Assembly: GCF_026278345.1 (NCBI RefSeq)
Contig: NZ_CP111085.1
Span: forward strand, 62,001 to 126,000
DNA length: 64,000 bases
DNA from: Tellurirhabdus rosea
GTDB taxonomy: Bacteria; Bacteroidota; Bacteroidia; Cytophagales; Spirosomataceae
Direction: 5' to 3'
The translations under genes were made by a program, and so were the position numbers. Below, in pieces: positions 46,782 through 56,172 of the stretch (position 1 is the stretch's first letter; the number at the start of each line of letters is the position of its first letter). The notes below the pieces were generated by a model that was not told the DNA's origin, ran no database searches, and saw only the letters and a list, made by a program, of their open reading frames with translations.

Positions 46782-47885
46782 ATGAAGCAGTACGAAACCT
46801 ACCAGTTCGAAGACTTTATCCGGGACGAGGATTTCCGGGACTGGGTGCAGGGCCACAGCAGCCACGAGGCGTTCTGGCTGACCTTCCCGGAGCGTTTCCC
46901 GGAGCAGCGGGACGCTTTCCGGCAGGCCGAACTCTTTGTGCGGGCGGCCAGCACCCGGCCCGACCCCCTCGGAGAACCCGAAATCCGGCGGGAGGTCGAA
47001 CGCTTTCTTGAAAAGGCGGAAGCGGCTTTTACTCAACCTGCGCCCGGTCCTCCGCCTGCGCCGGTCCGGCGAATCGGTCTTCTGCGGCACAGGGCGCTCT
47101 GGCAGGCGGCCGCCGCGGCGGTGGTTGTGGGCCTGACGGTCTGGCAGATCGGCAAACAGGCCGACAGTGCCCCGGCATCCGTCCCAAACAACCCCGCCGG
47201 TGAAGAACTGGTCCGGACCACCAACTCGTCCCAGCACTCGATCCGGCTGGTGCTCAGCGACGGCTCGACGGTGGTTCTCCAGCCCAAAAGCCAGCTCCAG
47301 TACCCGTCGCGGTTTACGGGCAATACCCGGAATGTGTACCTCAACGGCGAGGCGCTTTTCTCTGTCAAACGCGGAACCCTGCCGTTCCGGGTCCATACCG
47401 AAGGCATGGTGACCCGCGTGCTCGGCACGCGCTTTGTCGTCCGGGCCTTCGAAGCGGACCCCAAGGCGACGGTGCAGGTGCTTTCCGGAAAAGTATCCGT
47501 GTACAAGCCCCGCCCGGTGAGTACGCCCGAAAACAAGGAAGTGAACGGCCTGATCCTGAGCGTCAACCAGGCCGCCATTTACGAAAAAAGTGTCGGCAAC
47601 CTGACCAAAACGCTGGTGGCGACCCCCGCGCTGGTGGCCCCGAAAGTCATCCGCCCCCGGTTTGACTACACGGAAGAGCCGCTGTCGGTCATTTTGCAGG
47701 AACTCGAAACGGCCTACGCCATCCCAATCCAGTTCGACGCGCAGGCGTTTCAGGCGTGCCGCATTACCGCCTCGCTGACCCACGAGGGCCTGTACGAAAA
47801 ACTGAATATTCTGTGCAAGGCGGCTTCTGCCAGCTACGAAATCACCGACGGCCAGATTGTCATCAGCCGGAAAGGATACAAGTAA
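46782..47885 (+). CDS. FecR-family anti-sigma factor
   Basis: 367 residues from ATG 46782 (an in-frame start at 46716 would overlap the sigma gene). A cytosolic sigma-binding part occupies about 1-100, one membrane helix about 107-124, and the periplasmic FecR domain about 150-250 (TTNSSQHSIRLVLSDGSTV, LNGEALFSV, VTRVLGTRFVVRA). A C-terminal DUF4974-like domain (about 285-365) ends in YEITDGQIVISRK. It holds the upstream ECF sigma factor inactive until the STN domain of the loaded SusC touches it. Confidence 0.92.
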   Translation: MKQYETYQFEDFIRDEDFRDWVQGHSSHEAFWLTFPERFPEQRDAFRQAELFVRAASTRPDPLGEPEIRREVERFLEKAEAAFTQPAPGPPPAPVRRIGLLRHRALWQAAAAAVVVGLTVWQIGKQADSAPASVPNNPAGEELVRTTNSSQHSIRLVLSDGSTVVLQPKSQLQYPSRFTGNTRNVYLNGEALFSVKRGTLPFRVHTEGMVTRVLGTRFVVRAFEADPKATVQVLSGKVSVYKPRPVSTPENKEVNGLILSVNQAAIYEKSVGNLTKTLVATPALVAPKVIRPRFDYTEEPLSVILQELETAYAIPIQFDAQAFQACRITASLTHEGLYEKLNILCKAASASYEITDGQIVISRKGYK

Positions 47886-47915
47886 TCCACCCTCATCCAA
47901 ACCTCAACCCTTGCC

Positions 47916-50900
47916 ATGACGAAGAATCCATTCCAATCCCGGCGGGGCCGGCGGCTGCGGCAGACCCTGCTTCTGAGTCTGTTCCTGGCTTTTGTGGCGG
48001 GCCTGTCCCCGGCGTTTCCGGACCCGGTGCAGGAGTATCTGGCCAAACGGCTCACCATTCACGCGCAGAACACCGAAATCCGGAAGGTACTCAGCGAGAT
48101 CGAAAAGGCTACCGGCGTCCAGTTCGTCTACAGTTCGGAAGTCCTCAATGCGCACCAGAAAATTACGGTGGAAGCCAGCAATTCCACCCTCGAAGAAGTG
48201 CTGGGCAAAGTCCTGAAGCCGCTGCGCGTCCGGTACGAACTCGTCGGCCGGAAACTGATCCTCTCGGCGGGGCTGGCATCGGCCCCGGAAACCGGCCTGC
48301 TCCTCCCGGTCGAAAAGCCGGAAGAGAACCTCCGCGCCGAAGCCTCCCGGGCGGAAGCCCCGAAACGGGCGGTGACCGGCCAGGTGACGGACGAGAAAGG
48401 TCAGGGCTTACCGGGCGTCAGCGTCGTGCTGAAAGGCACGCAGCGCGGCACCACCACTACCGCTTCCGGCAGTTTCCAGCTCGACGTGCCCGAGGAAGGC
48501 AGCCCGGTGCTCGTGTTCAGTTACGTCGGCTACGAAACCCGGGAAGTGCCCGTCGGCAGCCAGTCGACGTTCCGGATCTCGCTGACGCCCGAAAGCAAGG
48601 CCCTGACCGAAGTCGTCGTGACGGCGCTGGGCATCAAGAAATCGGCCAAAAGCCTCGGGTACGCTACAGCTTCGGTGGCCGCCGAAGAAATCACCGTCAA
48701 CCGCACGGCCAATTTCATGAATGCCTTGCAGGGGAAAATGGCGGGGGTCAATATTACACCGCTGGGGTCGGGTCCGGCCGGGACGAGCAAAATCCGGATT
48801 CGCGGGCAGTCGTCGTTCGGCGGCAACAACTCGCCCCTGATCGTGGTCAACGGCGTGCCCATCGACAATACCAACTTCGGCGCGCGCGGCGACGTCTCCG
48901 AACGGGGCAGCAACCGGAACTCGGACGGCGGCGACGGCCTCAGCAGCATCAACCCCGACAACATCGAAACCATGACCGTGCTGAAAGGTGCGGCGGCTTC
49001 GGCGCTCTACGGCTCCCGGGCCAAGGACGGCGTCATCATGATCACGACCAAAACGCGGGGGTCGGGCAACGGCATCGGGCTGGAATACAACACCAACTTC
49101 ACCTCCGAAACCCCGCTGGACTACACCGATTACCAGTACGAATACGGGCAGGGCGAAAACGGCGTCCGGCCCACCACGCCCAACCCTACCTCCGGACAAT
49201 GGAGCTTCGGCGAACGGTTTCAGCCCGGCATGACGCAGGTGCTGTTCGACAACGTGACCGTTCCGTACGTGCCGCAGCGCAACCAGATTACACAGTATTA
49301 CCAGAAAGGCTACACCTGGACCAACACGCTCACGCTCTCGTCCGGCGGCGAGTTCGGCGGTTTCAGCCTTTCGCTTTCCAACCTCGACAACCGCACGATT
49401 CTGCCCGGTTCGGGCTATACCCGCCGGACGGTCAATCTGGGCTTTACGCACACGCTGGCCAAAAAACTGACCGTTTCGGGCAACGTCAATTATTCGAACG
49501 AATACCGCAAGAACCCGCCCAATATCGCCGAGCAGGATTACAGCCCGGTGGTCCTTTTCAGCATGGCCAATTCGATGCCGATGGACCTGCTCAAACAATA
49601 CACCACCGACGCCAACGGCGACGAGTACCGCTGGTCGCGGTTCACAAACCGGACCAATCCGTACTTTGCCCTGCTGCGATTCGAGAACATTCATAACGAC
49701 CGGATTTTCGGCAACCTGACGGCCCGGTACAACTTCACGGACTGGCTCTTTCTGCAGGGCCGCATCGGGCAGGATTACTATTCCCGCGAACAGGATTATA
49801 ACCTCCCGACCGGCAGCCAGCGCCAGCCCGCGGCCCCGCCGGGTTTTGTCAACGGCCAGTACGTGCAGGATGCCCGGACCGTCCGCGAACTGAACGCCGA
49901 CTTTCTGCTCGGGGCCAACAAAACCTTTGGGAATCTGGGCGTGAATGTCAATCTGGGCGGCAACCAGATGTATCGTCGCGTCAGCCGCCAGAACGTGCTG
50001 GTGCAGGATTTTTTTACGCGGGGCCTGTACACCGTTGGAAATGGCCGTCTGCGTGACCCGGTCTATGAGTTCTCCGAACGGCAGGTCAATTCGCTCTACG
50101 CCTCGGCCGAACTTTCGTACAAAGAGATGCTTTTCCTGAACGGAACGGCCCGCAACGACTGGTTTTCGACGCTTTCGCCCGCCAACCGGAGCATTTTGTA
50201 TCCGTCCGTCACGGCCAGCTTCGTGTTCTCGCAGGCTTTCGCTACGGCCCTGCCCTCCTGGCTGAGTTTCGGCAAAATCCGGGCGGCCTACGCGGAGGTG
50301 GGCAGCGACACGGATGTTTCGCCCTACGCCAACAACCTCTTTTACACGATCAACCCCTTGCAGTTCACCTCGCCTGCGGGGGTCGCCCAGCCGCTCGCCA
50401 GCATCAGCGGGGCCACGGTTCCCAACGCCAATCTGCGCCCGATGCGGGTTTCCGAAAAAGAAATCGGGCTGGAGCTGCGGCTGTTCAACAATGCGCTGGG
50501 GCTTGATTTCACGTATTACGACAAACTTTCGTCCGACCAGATTCTCCGCGCCCAGATTTCCGACGGCGGCGGTTTTACCTCGCAGCTCATCAACGTGGGC
50601 GAAAGCCGGAACCAGGGACTGGAAATGATGGTCAACATTTCACCGGTCAAAACGCCGGACCTGACCTGGAACCTGAACGTCAACGCCGCTTACAACAAAA
50701 CGAAAGTCCTGAACCTCGGCACCAGCGTCAGCGACAACATGATTACCGTCGGGACGGGCGAATTTACGGGCGAACTCCGGCAGGTGGTCGGGCAGCCGAT
50801 CGGACAGTTGTACGGCTTCGGCTACCTCCGCGACGCCCAGGGACGGCAGGTGTTTGATGCCGGAAACGGCCGCCCGCTGCGGACCGCCAACCAGGTCAGT

Positions 50901-51443
50901 TTCGGCAGCGCCGTTCCGCTCTGGGTCGGCGGCATCACCAACAGTCTGTCCTACAAAGGCGTCAACCTGTCGGTGCTGGTTGACTTCAAGCTGGGACACA
51001 AAATGATTTCGGGCACCAACTTCAACGCCTGGCGGCACGGCCTGCACAAAGGCACGCTGGCCGGTCGGGACCAGGGGTACGTCATCGGCGTTGGCGTCAA
51101 CCCCAACGGCGAAGTGAACCAGGTCCGTTCGGGGGTGCAGGCGTACTACGAAACCGTCCGTTCGCAGAACATCGCCGAAGAATTTGTCTACAACGCCGGG
51201 CTCTGGCAGTTGCGGCAGATTTCTCTGGGCTACGATTTCAGCCGGTTTCTGCCCCGAAACAGCCGGTTCATCAAGGGCGTGCGGCTCAATGCGGTGGCCA
51301 GCAACGTGGCGGTCCTGAAAAAATGGGTGCCCAACATTCATCCCGAACAGTTCGGTTTTCCGTCCGACAACCTCGTCGGGCTGGAGGCTACCGGACTGCC
51401 CATCACCCGGAATGTCGGCTTTAACCTGAATGTCCGCTTTTAA
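47916..51443 (+). CDS. SusC/RagA-type TonB-dependent transporter with STN signalling domain
   Basis: 1175 residues. The signal peptide is at about 1-34. The STN domain (about 45-112, RLTIHAQNTEIRKVLSEIEK) contacts FecR. A CarboxypepD-regulatory-like domain lies at about 150-225 (VTGQVTDEKGQGLPGVSVVL), then EVVVTALG and the plug (about 235-350), then a 22-strand barrel to the C-terminal FNLNVRF. It imports a ligand captured by the SusD lipoprotein encoded 27 bases downstream. The downstream genes suggest that ligand is an aldarate, aldaric lactone or an oligomer containing one. The STN domain marks it as a transducer, not only a pore. Confidence 0.95.
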   Translation: MTKNPFQSRRGRRLRQTLLLSLFLAFVAGLSPAFPDPVQEYLAKRLTIHAQNTEIRKVLSEIEKATGVQFVYSSEVLNAHQKITVEASNSTLEEVLGKVLKPLRVRYELVGRKLILSAGLASAPETGLLLPVEKPEENLRAEASRAEAPKRAVTGQVTDEKGQGLPGVSVVLKGTQRGTTTTASGSFQLDVPEEGSPVLVFSYVGYETREVPVGSQSTFRISLTPESKALTEVVVTALGIKKSAKSLGYATASVAAEEITVNRTANFMNALQGKMAGVNITPLGSGPAGTSKIRIRGQSSFGGNNSPLIVVNGVPIDNTNFGARGDVSERGSNRNSDGGDGLSSINPDNIETMTVLKGAAASALYGSRAKDGVIMITTKTRGSGNGIGLEYNTNFTSETPLDYTDYQYEYGQGENGVRPTTPNPTSGQWSFGERFQPGMTQVLFDNVTVPYVPQRNQITQYYQKGYTWTNTLTLSSGGEFGGFSLSLSNLDNRTILPGSGYTRRTVNLGFTHTLAKKLTVSGNVNYSNEYRKNPPNIAEQDYSPVVLFSMANSMPMDLLKQYTTDANGDEYRWSRFTNRTNPYFALLRFENIHNDRIFGNLTARYNFTDWLFLQGRIGQDYYSREQDYNLPTGSQRQPAAPPGFVNGQYVQDARTVRELNADFLLGANKTFGNLGVNVNLGGNQMYRRVSRQNVLVQDFFTRGLYTVGNGRLRDPVYEFSERQVNSLYASAELSYKEMLFLNGTARNDWFSTLSPANRSILYPSVTASFVFSQAFATALPSWLSFGKIRAAYAEVGSDTDVSPYANNLFYTINPLQFTSPAGVAQPLASISGATVPNANLRPMRVSEKEIGLELRLFNNALGLDFTYYDKLSSDQILRAQISDGGGFTSQLINVGESRNQGLEMMVNISPVKTPDLTWNLNVNAAYNKTKVLNLGTSVSDNMITVGTGEFTGELRQVVGQPIGQLYGFGYLRDAQGRQVFDAGNGRPLRTANQVSFGSAVPLWVGGITNSLSYKGVNLSVLVDFKLGHKMISGTNFNAWRHGLHKGTLAGRDQGYVIGVGVNPNGEVNQVRSGVQAYYETVRSQNIAEEFVYNAGLWQLRQISLGYDFSRFLPRNSRFIKGVRLNAVASNVAVLKKWVPNIHPEQFGFPSDNLVGLEATGLPITRNVGFNLNVRF

Positions 51444-51470
51444 CTCCTCACCTGCCAACTCTGACTCAAG

Positions 51471-53000
51471 ATGAAAAAGCGAAACTTTCGTTTCCCCGTC
51501 TGGCTCACCGCCTTCGGCCTGCTGGTCTCCTGCGACCAGGGTTTCGACGAAATGAACATCAACCCAATTGCGCTGACTTCGGTAGACCCCGCCTTTCAGT
51601 TCAACACGGCCGTGGTTAACAGCGCCTTTGGGTACAATAACCTCCAATACGAAACCATCATCGTCAAGCAGATGATCAACCCCTTCAGCGGGGTGGGCGC
51701 GGCCGGGCAGTACAACCAGGACAACCGCTCAGTCACGGCGGCCAACTGGGAACGCGGCTACCGGAATGTCGTCCGCGAACTGGTCGATATTCTGGTGCAG
51801 TCCAAAGACGTACCGGCCCGGTCGAACCTGTACCACATGACCCGAATCTGGCGGGCCTTTTCGTTCATGCTGCTGACGGATACTTACGGCGACATTCCTT
51901 ACAAAGACGCCGGGAAAAGCTACCTGGAAGGCATTGTCGCCCCGGCCTACGATTCGCAGCAGGACATTTACACCGACATCATTTCCGAACTCGAATCGGC
52001 CACGGCGGCCCTCGACGCCAGCAAACCGCGCGTTACGTCGGACGTGCTCTACAGCGGCGACATTCCCCGCTGGAAGCGGTTCGGCAACTCGCTGCTGCTC
52101 CGGGCGGGCATGCGGCTGTCGAAGGTGAACCCGACCCGCGCGGCCGAGGTGGTGGCCAAAGCCGTGGCGGGCGGCGTGATGCAGTCCAACGACGACAACG
52201 CCGTGATGCGGCACAACGCCAATTTTCAGAACCCGGTCGGCACCCAGCTCAACGGCGGTCAGTCCGACTTCTTTTATCTGGCCGAAGACTTTGTAACATA
52301 TCTGAAAGCCAACAACGACCCGCGGCTGGCGGCCATCGCCGTGCGGTATGTGGGCGCGCGCAGCACCACCGACCAGCGCGAGGCCCTCGCTAATCGCACA
52401 CCCGCCATCCAGATCGGCATGCCGCTGGGATACGACAACACCACCGTCTCGGCCGCCGTCACGCGGGACAAGCTGGCGAGCCTCTACGACTACAGCCAGC
52501 TCGACCGCACCCGCATGGGCGGCGCGCAGGCCCCGACCTTCTTCCTCACCTACGCCCAGACGCAGCTGCTGATGGCCGAAGCGGTGGTCCGCCGCTGGAT
52601 TCCCGGCGATGCGGCGACGTTTTATGCCAACGGCATCCGCGCCCACATGCGGCAACTGGCGGCTTACGGCACCTCGACGGCCATTGCCGAACCGGCCATT
52701 ACGGCCTATGTCGACGCCAACCCCATGAAGGCCGGAAGCGAACTGGAACAGATCAACACGCAGTACTGGGTGGCCTCGTTCCTGAACGGACCTGAAGCCT
52801 GGGCCAATTTCCGGCGCACGGACTTTCCGAAGCTGACGCCGAATCCGTTCCCGGGCAGCGACCTCAAGACCGAGCCTTTCATCCGGCGGCTGACCTATAC
52901 CGATGCCGAACTGAACGTCAACAAAGTGAACGTGCAGAAGGCCATCGAACGGCAGGGACCGAATTTGCTCGATACGCGCGTCTGGTGGGATAAAAAGTAG
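51471..53000 (+). CDS. SusD/RagB-family substrate-binding lipoprotein
   Basis: 509 residues with lipobox LLVSC, then DQGFDEMNINP, a start typical of one SusD subfamily. TPR-like helices carry the domain (NWERGYRNVVRELVDIL, RIWRAFSFMLLTDTYGDIPY, FLTYAQTQLLMAEAVVR) and the protein ends in LDTRVWWDKK. It sits as a lid on the SusC barrel at the cell surface. The downstream gene starts 31 bases on with no terminator between. Confidence 0.94.
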   Translation: MKKRNFRFPVWLTAFGLLVSCDQGFDEMNINPIALTSVDPAFQFNTAVVNSAFGYNNLQYETIIVKQMINPFSGVGAAGQYNQDNRSVTAANWERGYRNVVRELVDILVQSKDVPARSNLYHMTRIWRAFSFMLLTDTYGDIPYKDAGKSYLEGIVAPAYDSQQDIYTDIISELESATAALDASKPRVTSDVLYSGDIPRWKRFGNSLLLRAGMRLSKVNPTRAAEVVAKAVAGGVMQSNDDNAVMRHNANFQNPVGTQLNGGQSDFFYLAEDFVTYLKANNDPRLAAIAVRYVGARSTTDQREALANRTPAIQIGMPLGYDNTTVSAAVTRDKLASLYDYSQLDRTRMGGAQAPTFFLTYAQTQLLMAEAVVRRWIPGDAATFYANGIRAHMRQLAAYGTSTAIAEPAITAYVDANPMKAGSELEQINTQYWVASFLNGPEAWANFRRTDFPKLTPNPFPGSDLKTEPFIRRLTYTDAELNVNKVNVQKAIERQGPNLLDTRVWWDKK

Positions 53001-53031
53001 TAAAACCATTTGTCTTTCAGCTTTTTACTGC

Positions 53032-53805
53032 GTGAAAAACCTAAAGAAACGACTACAGCAGGGCGAAACGCTCAACGGCTGCTGGCTGAACCTGGGCAGC
53101 CCGCTCACGGCCGAAATGGTCGGTATGGCCGGCTTCGACTGGGTCCTGATCGATCTGGAACACGGGGCCGGTTCCGAGAAGGATGCCCTGTACCAGTTGC
53201 AGGCCCTCGAACACACGCCCGCCGGGGTCATCGTCCGGGTAGAGAGCGCCGAACCGCAGCGCATCCACCGCATTCTGGACATGGGCGCCGAAGGCATCAT
53301 GTGCCCCCGCATCAGCAGTCCGGCGGAGGCGCAGAAGGTCGTCAGCGGCCTGCATTATCCGCCGCACGGCTCGCGCGGCGTGGCCAAAATGGTGCGGGCG
53401 AGCGGCTTTGCGCAGCATTTTAATCAATACTACGAAACGGCCCGGGACACCATTCTGGGCGTGGTGCAGATTGAAACGGTCGAAATCCTGAACCATCTGG
53501 ACGAAGTGGCGGCCATGGACGGCGTGGACGTGCTCTTCATCGGCCCGGCCGACCTTTCGATGGCGCTGGGCATCTTCGGACAGTTCGACCACCCGCGCTT
53601 CCGGGAAGCCCTGCGGGAGACCGTCAACGCCGCCCAGAAAGCGGGCAAGGCAACGGGCATCCTCTTTTTCAATCCCGATGACTATCCGGTATACCACGAC
53701 CTCGGCATCCGGCTGATCGCCTGCGGGGCCGACGCCACTTTTGTGGCCGAAGGAGCCCGCTCGATGGCCCGGAAACTGAACGCCATGATTCCTAATCCTT
53801 CCTGA
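53032..53805 (+). CDS. garL: HpcH/HpaI-family aldolase, GarL-like (2-dehydro-3-deoxyglucarate aldolase)
   Basis: Retro-aldol cleavage of 5-keto-4-deoxy-D-glucarate to pyruvate and tartronate semialdehyde (known GarL reaction). 257 residues with a GTG start at 53032. Family motifs: GFDWVLIDLEHG, VIVRVESAEP, MGAEGIMCPRIS, YPPHGSRGVA, the metal-ligand glutamate in VVQIET and Asp in FIGPADLS. The operon also encodes a GarR-type reductase for its product and a glucarate-dehydratase-like enzyme to make its substrate, which selects GarL over other HpcH/HpaI aldolases. It overlaps closely with the transporter gene (1-base gap). Confidence 0.85.
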   Translation: MKNLKKRLQQGETLNGCWLNLGSPLTAEMVGMAGFDWVLIDLEHGAGSEKDALYQLQALEHTPAGVIVRVESAEPQRIHRILDMGAEGIMCPRISSPAEAQKVVSGLHYPPHGSRGVAKMVRASGFAQHFNQYYETARDTILGVVQIETVEILNHLDEVAAMDGVDVLFIGPADLSMALGIFGQFDHPRFREALRETVNAAQKAGKATGILFFNPDDYPVYHDLGIRLIACGADATFVAEGARSMARKLNAMIPNPS

Positions 53806-53806
53806 C

Positions 53807-55255
53807 ATGCACGACCCTCTTTTCATCCTGTTCATCGGCGTCCTGATCGTGGTGGGCGGGATCATCGGCCTCAAACTGCATCCCTTTCTGGCCCTGCTGC
53901 TGGGGGCTTTTGTGGTGGCGGCCATGACTCCCGCGGCCGTCATCGAGGAATTTGCCCTGGCGAAAGGCGCAACGGCCTCGGCGGCGGCTTCGCTTGCCAA
54001 AAAGAGCATCGGCGAACGCGTAGCCACCGAATTTGGCAATACCTGCGCCAAAATCGGCATCCTGATTGCGATGGCGGCCATCATCGGCAAGTGCATGCTC
54101 GAAAGCGGGGCCGCCGAGCGGATTATCCGGTCCATGCTCCGCTTCACCGGCATCGACAAAGCGCCGATGGCATTTCTGGTCAGCAGTTTCTTTCTGGGCG
54201 TGCCGGTCTTTTTCGACACCGTAATCTTTCTGATGATGCCGCTGGCGAAAGCCATGACGATGCGCATCGGGAAAAACTACCTGCTCTTCGTCCTGTGCAT
54301 CATGGCGGGCGCGGCGATGGCCAACTCGCTGGTGCCGCCCGCGCCGGGCCCTCTGTTTCTGATCGGGGAAATGAACATTCCGATCGGGATGATGATGGTG
54401 GGCGGAACAATCGTCGGGCTGTTTACCATCACGGCGGGGTATTTCTTCGCGCTCTGGGCGAATCGCCGCTGGCCCATTCCCCTGCGCGACGCCCTCGACG
54501 CCCGGCTGGAAGACATCCGGGCCATCGCCGCCAAGGAAGACAGCAGCCTGCCAAAACTTGGCGTTTCGCTGCTGCCGGTCCTGGTGCCGCTGGTGTTCAT
54601 CTGCGCCGATACGGCCGTCGACGCGCTGATGGTGCCCCCAAAAACGGTCGTCATTCGTTCGGCCTTTCCGTTCGGGTTGGTGGACATGGTTCAGTTTTTC
54701 GGGGATAAGAACATCGCCATCATCAGCGGGGGCATTGTGGCGCTGCTGGTGCTGATCAACCACAAAAAAGACAGCAAGGAAGGACTGACGCCCTTTGTGC
54801 AGGCCGCGCTGACGAGCGGGGGAAGCATCATCCTCATCACGGCGGCGGGCGGCGCTTTTGGCGGAATGCTCCAGCAAACGGGCATCAGCGCCCGCATCGC
54901 CGACCTCACCAGCGGCTACCAGATGGCCCTGATTCCGCTGGCGTTCCTGATCGCGGCGGTCGTCCGGACGGCGCAGGGGTCGGCCACGGTGGCGCTCATT
55001 ACGGCCTCGGGCATTCTGTCGGGCATGGCCAGTGCGGCCGATCTGAGTTTTCACCCGCTCTACCTCGGGCTGGCTATCGGTTGCGGCTCCAAACTGGTGC
55101 CGTGGATGAACGACGCCGGATTCTGGATCATCTGCAAACTCAGCAACCTGACCGAACAGGAGGCTCTCAAGACGGTCTCTCCCCTGCTGGTGGTCATGGG
55201 CCTGACGGGCCTTGTCATCATCATGATTGCGGCGCAGCTTTTTCCGCTGGTTTAA
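53807..55255 (+). CDS. GntP-family gluconate/aldarate:H+ symporter
   Basis: 482 residues, about twelve membrane helices. GntP-family features include the opening LFILFIGVLIVVGGIIGLKLHPFL (shown in part), SFFLGVPVFFDTVIFLMMPLA in the conserved middle, and RTAQGSATVALITASG near the end. The family imports gluconate and related sugar acids with protons. In this operon the likely cargo is glucarate or galactarate that has crossed the outer membrane through SusCD. It sits between the aldolase and the reductase with gaps of 1 and 15 bases. Confidence 0.92.
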   Translation: MHDPLFILFIGVLIVVGGIIGLKLHPFLALLLGAFVVAAMTPAAVIEEFALAKGATASAAASLAKKSIGERVATEFGNTCAKIGILIAMAAIIGKCMLESGAAERIIRSMLRFTGIDKAPMAFLVSSFFLGVPVFFDTVIFLMMPLAKAMTMRIGKNYLLFVLCIMAGAAMANSLVPPAPGPLFLIGEMNIPIGMMMVGGTIVGLFTITAGYFFALWANRRWPIPLRDALDARLEDIRAIAAKEDSSLPKLGVSLLPVLVPLVFICADTAVDALMVPPKTVVIRSAFPFGLVDMVQFFGDKNIAIISGGIVALLVLINHKKDSKEGLTPFVQAALTSGGSIILITAAGGAFGGMLQQTGISARIADLTSGYQMALIPLAFLIAAVVRTAQGSATVALITASGILSGMASAADLSFHPLYLGLAIGCGSKLVPWMNDAGFWIICKLSNLTEQEALKTVSPLLVVMGLTGLVIIMIAAQLFPLV

Positions 55256-55270
55256 CAAACGATTCAACAC

Positions 55271-56167
55271 ATGCAAAACGTCGGTTTTATCGGACTGGGC
55301 ATCATGGGCAAACCCATGGCCCTGAATCTTCTCAAAGCGGGTTTTTCGGTCTCGGTGCTGAGCCAGAGCAAAGCCGCCGGAGCACTGACCGCCGCCGGGG
55401 CAAGCGCCCTGCCGAACGCGCAGGAACTGGCCCGGCAGTGCGGGGTGGTCATCACGATGCTTCCCGACTCGCCGGAAGTGGAATCGGTGGTGCTGGGACC
55501 GGAAGGCGTACTGGCGGGCATACAGCCCGGTTCGCTCTTTATCGACATGTCCACCATCTCGCCCGAAACCGCCCGCACCATCTACCAGCGGATGCAGGAA
55601 AAAGGCGTTGAGGCCCTGGATGCCCCGGTCTCTGGCGGGCAGGTGGGCGCCGAAGCGGGCACCCTCTCCATCATGGCGGGCGGCAACGCGGAGGCGTTCG
55701 AACGGGCCCTGCCCCTGTTTGGGGCGATGGGCAAAAACATCGTGCACATCGGGGAGGCCGGTGCGGGGCAGACCACTAAAGCCTGCAACCAGATGATCGT
55801 CGGCATGACCATTCAGGCCGTGGCCGAAGCGTTTTCGCTGGCGCAGAAAGCCGGAGTCGATCTCCAGAAAATGCGGGACGTACTGCTGGGCGGCTTTGCC
55901 CAGAGCCGCATCCTCGATCTGCACGGCAAACGGATGATCGAACGGAATTTTGTGCCGGGATTCAAGCTGAAACTGCACCGCAAAGACCTCGGCATTGCGC
56001 TGGCCACCGGACAGACCCTCGCCGTTCCGCTGCCGGGCACCGCCCAGGTGGCCGCCCAGATGCAGACCGCCCTGGCCGAGGGCAAAGGCGAACTCGATCA
56101 CAGCGCCCTGCTGCTAGTGCTGGAAGAAGCCACGTCTCTTGTTTCCACGGAAGACCTAAACCCCTGA
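55271..56167 (+). CDS. garR: 2-hydroxy-3-oxopropionate (tartronate semialdehyde) reductase, GarR-like
   Basis: Reduces tartronate semialdehyde to D-glycerate with NAD(P)H. 298 residues of the beta-hydroxyacid dehydrogenase family. The nucleotide loop is GFIGLGIMGKPMA (4-16). The substrate motif APVSGGQVGAEAGTLSIM follows, with the catalytic lysine in GQTTKACNQM. These match GarR/GlxR more than 3-hydroxyisobutyrate dehydrogenase, and the neighbouring GarL-type aldolase supplies the substrate. A glycerate kinase to finish the route is not in the window. Confidence 0.9.
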   Translation: MQNVGFIGLGIMGKPMALNLLKAGFSVSVLSQSKAAGALTAAGASALPNAQELARQCGVVITMLPDSPEVESVVLGPEGVLAGIQPGSLFIDMSTISPETARTIYQRMQEKGVEALDAPVSGGQVGAEAGTLSIMAGGNAEAFERALPLFGAMGKNIVHIGEAGAGQTTKACNQMIVGMTIQAVAEAFSLAQKAGVDLQKMRDVLLGGFAQSRILDLHGKRMIERNFVPGFKLKLHRKDLGIALATGQTLAVPLPGTAQVAAQMQTALAEGKGELDHSALLLVLEEATSLVSTEDLNP

Positions 56168-56172
56168 TAACC

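Noticed and set aside
53792-56101. 769-codon minus-strand open frame opposite the GntP and garR genes
   Set aside because: Opposes two clearly identified genes and is low-complexity His/Asp/Gln/Arg; a shadow of high GC, not a gene.
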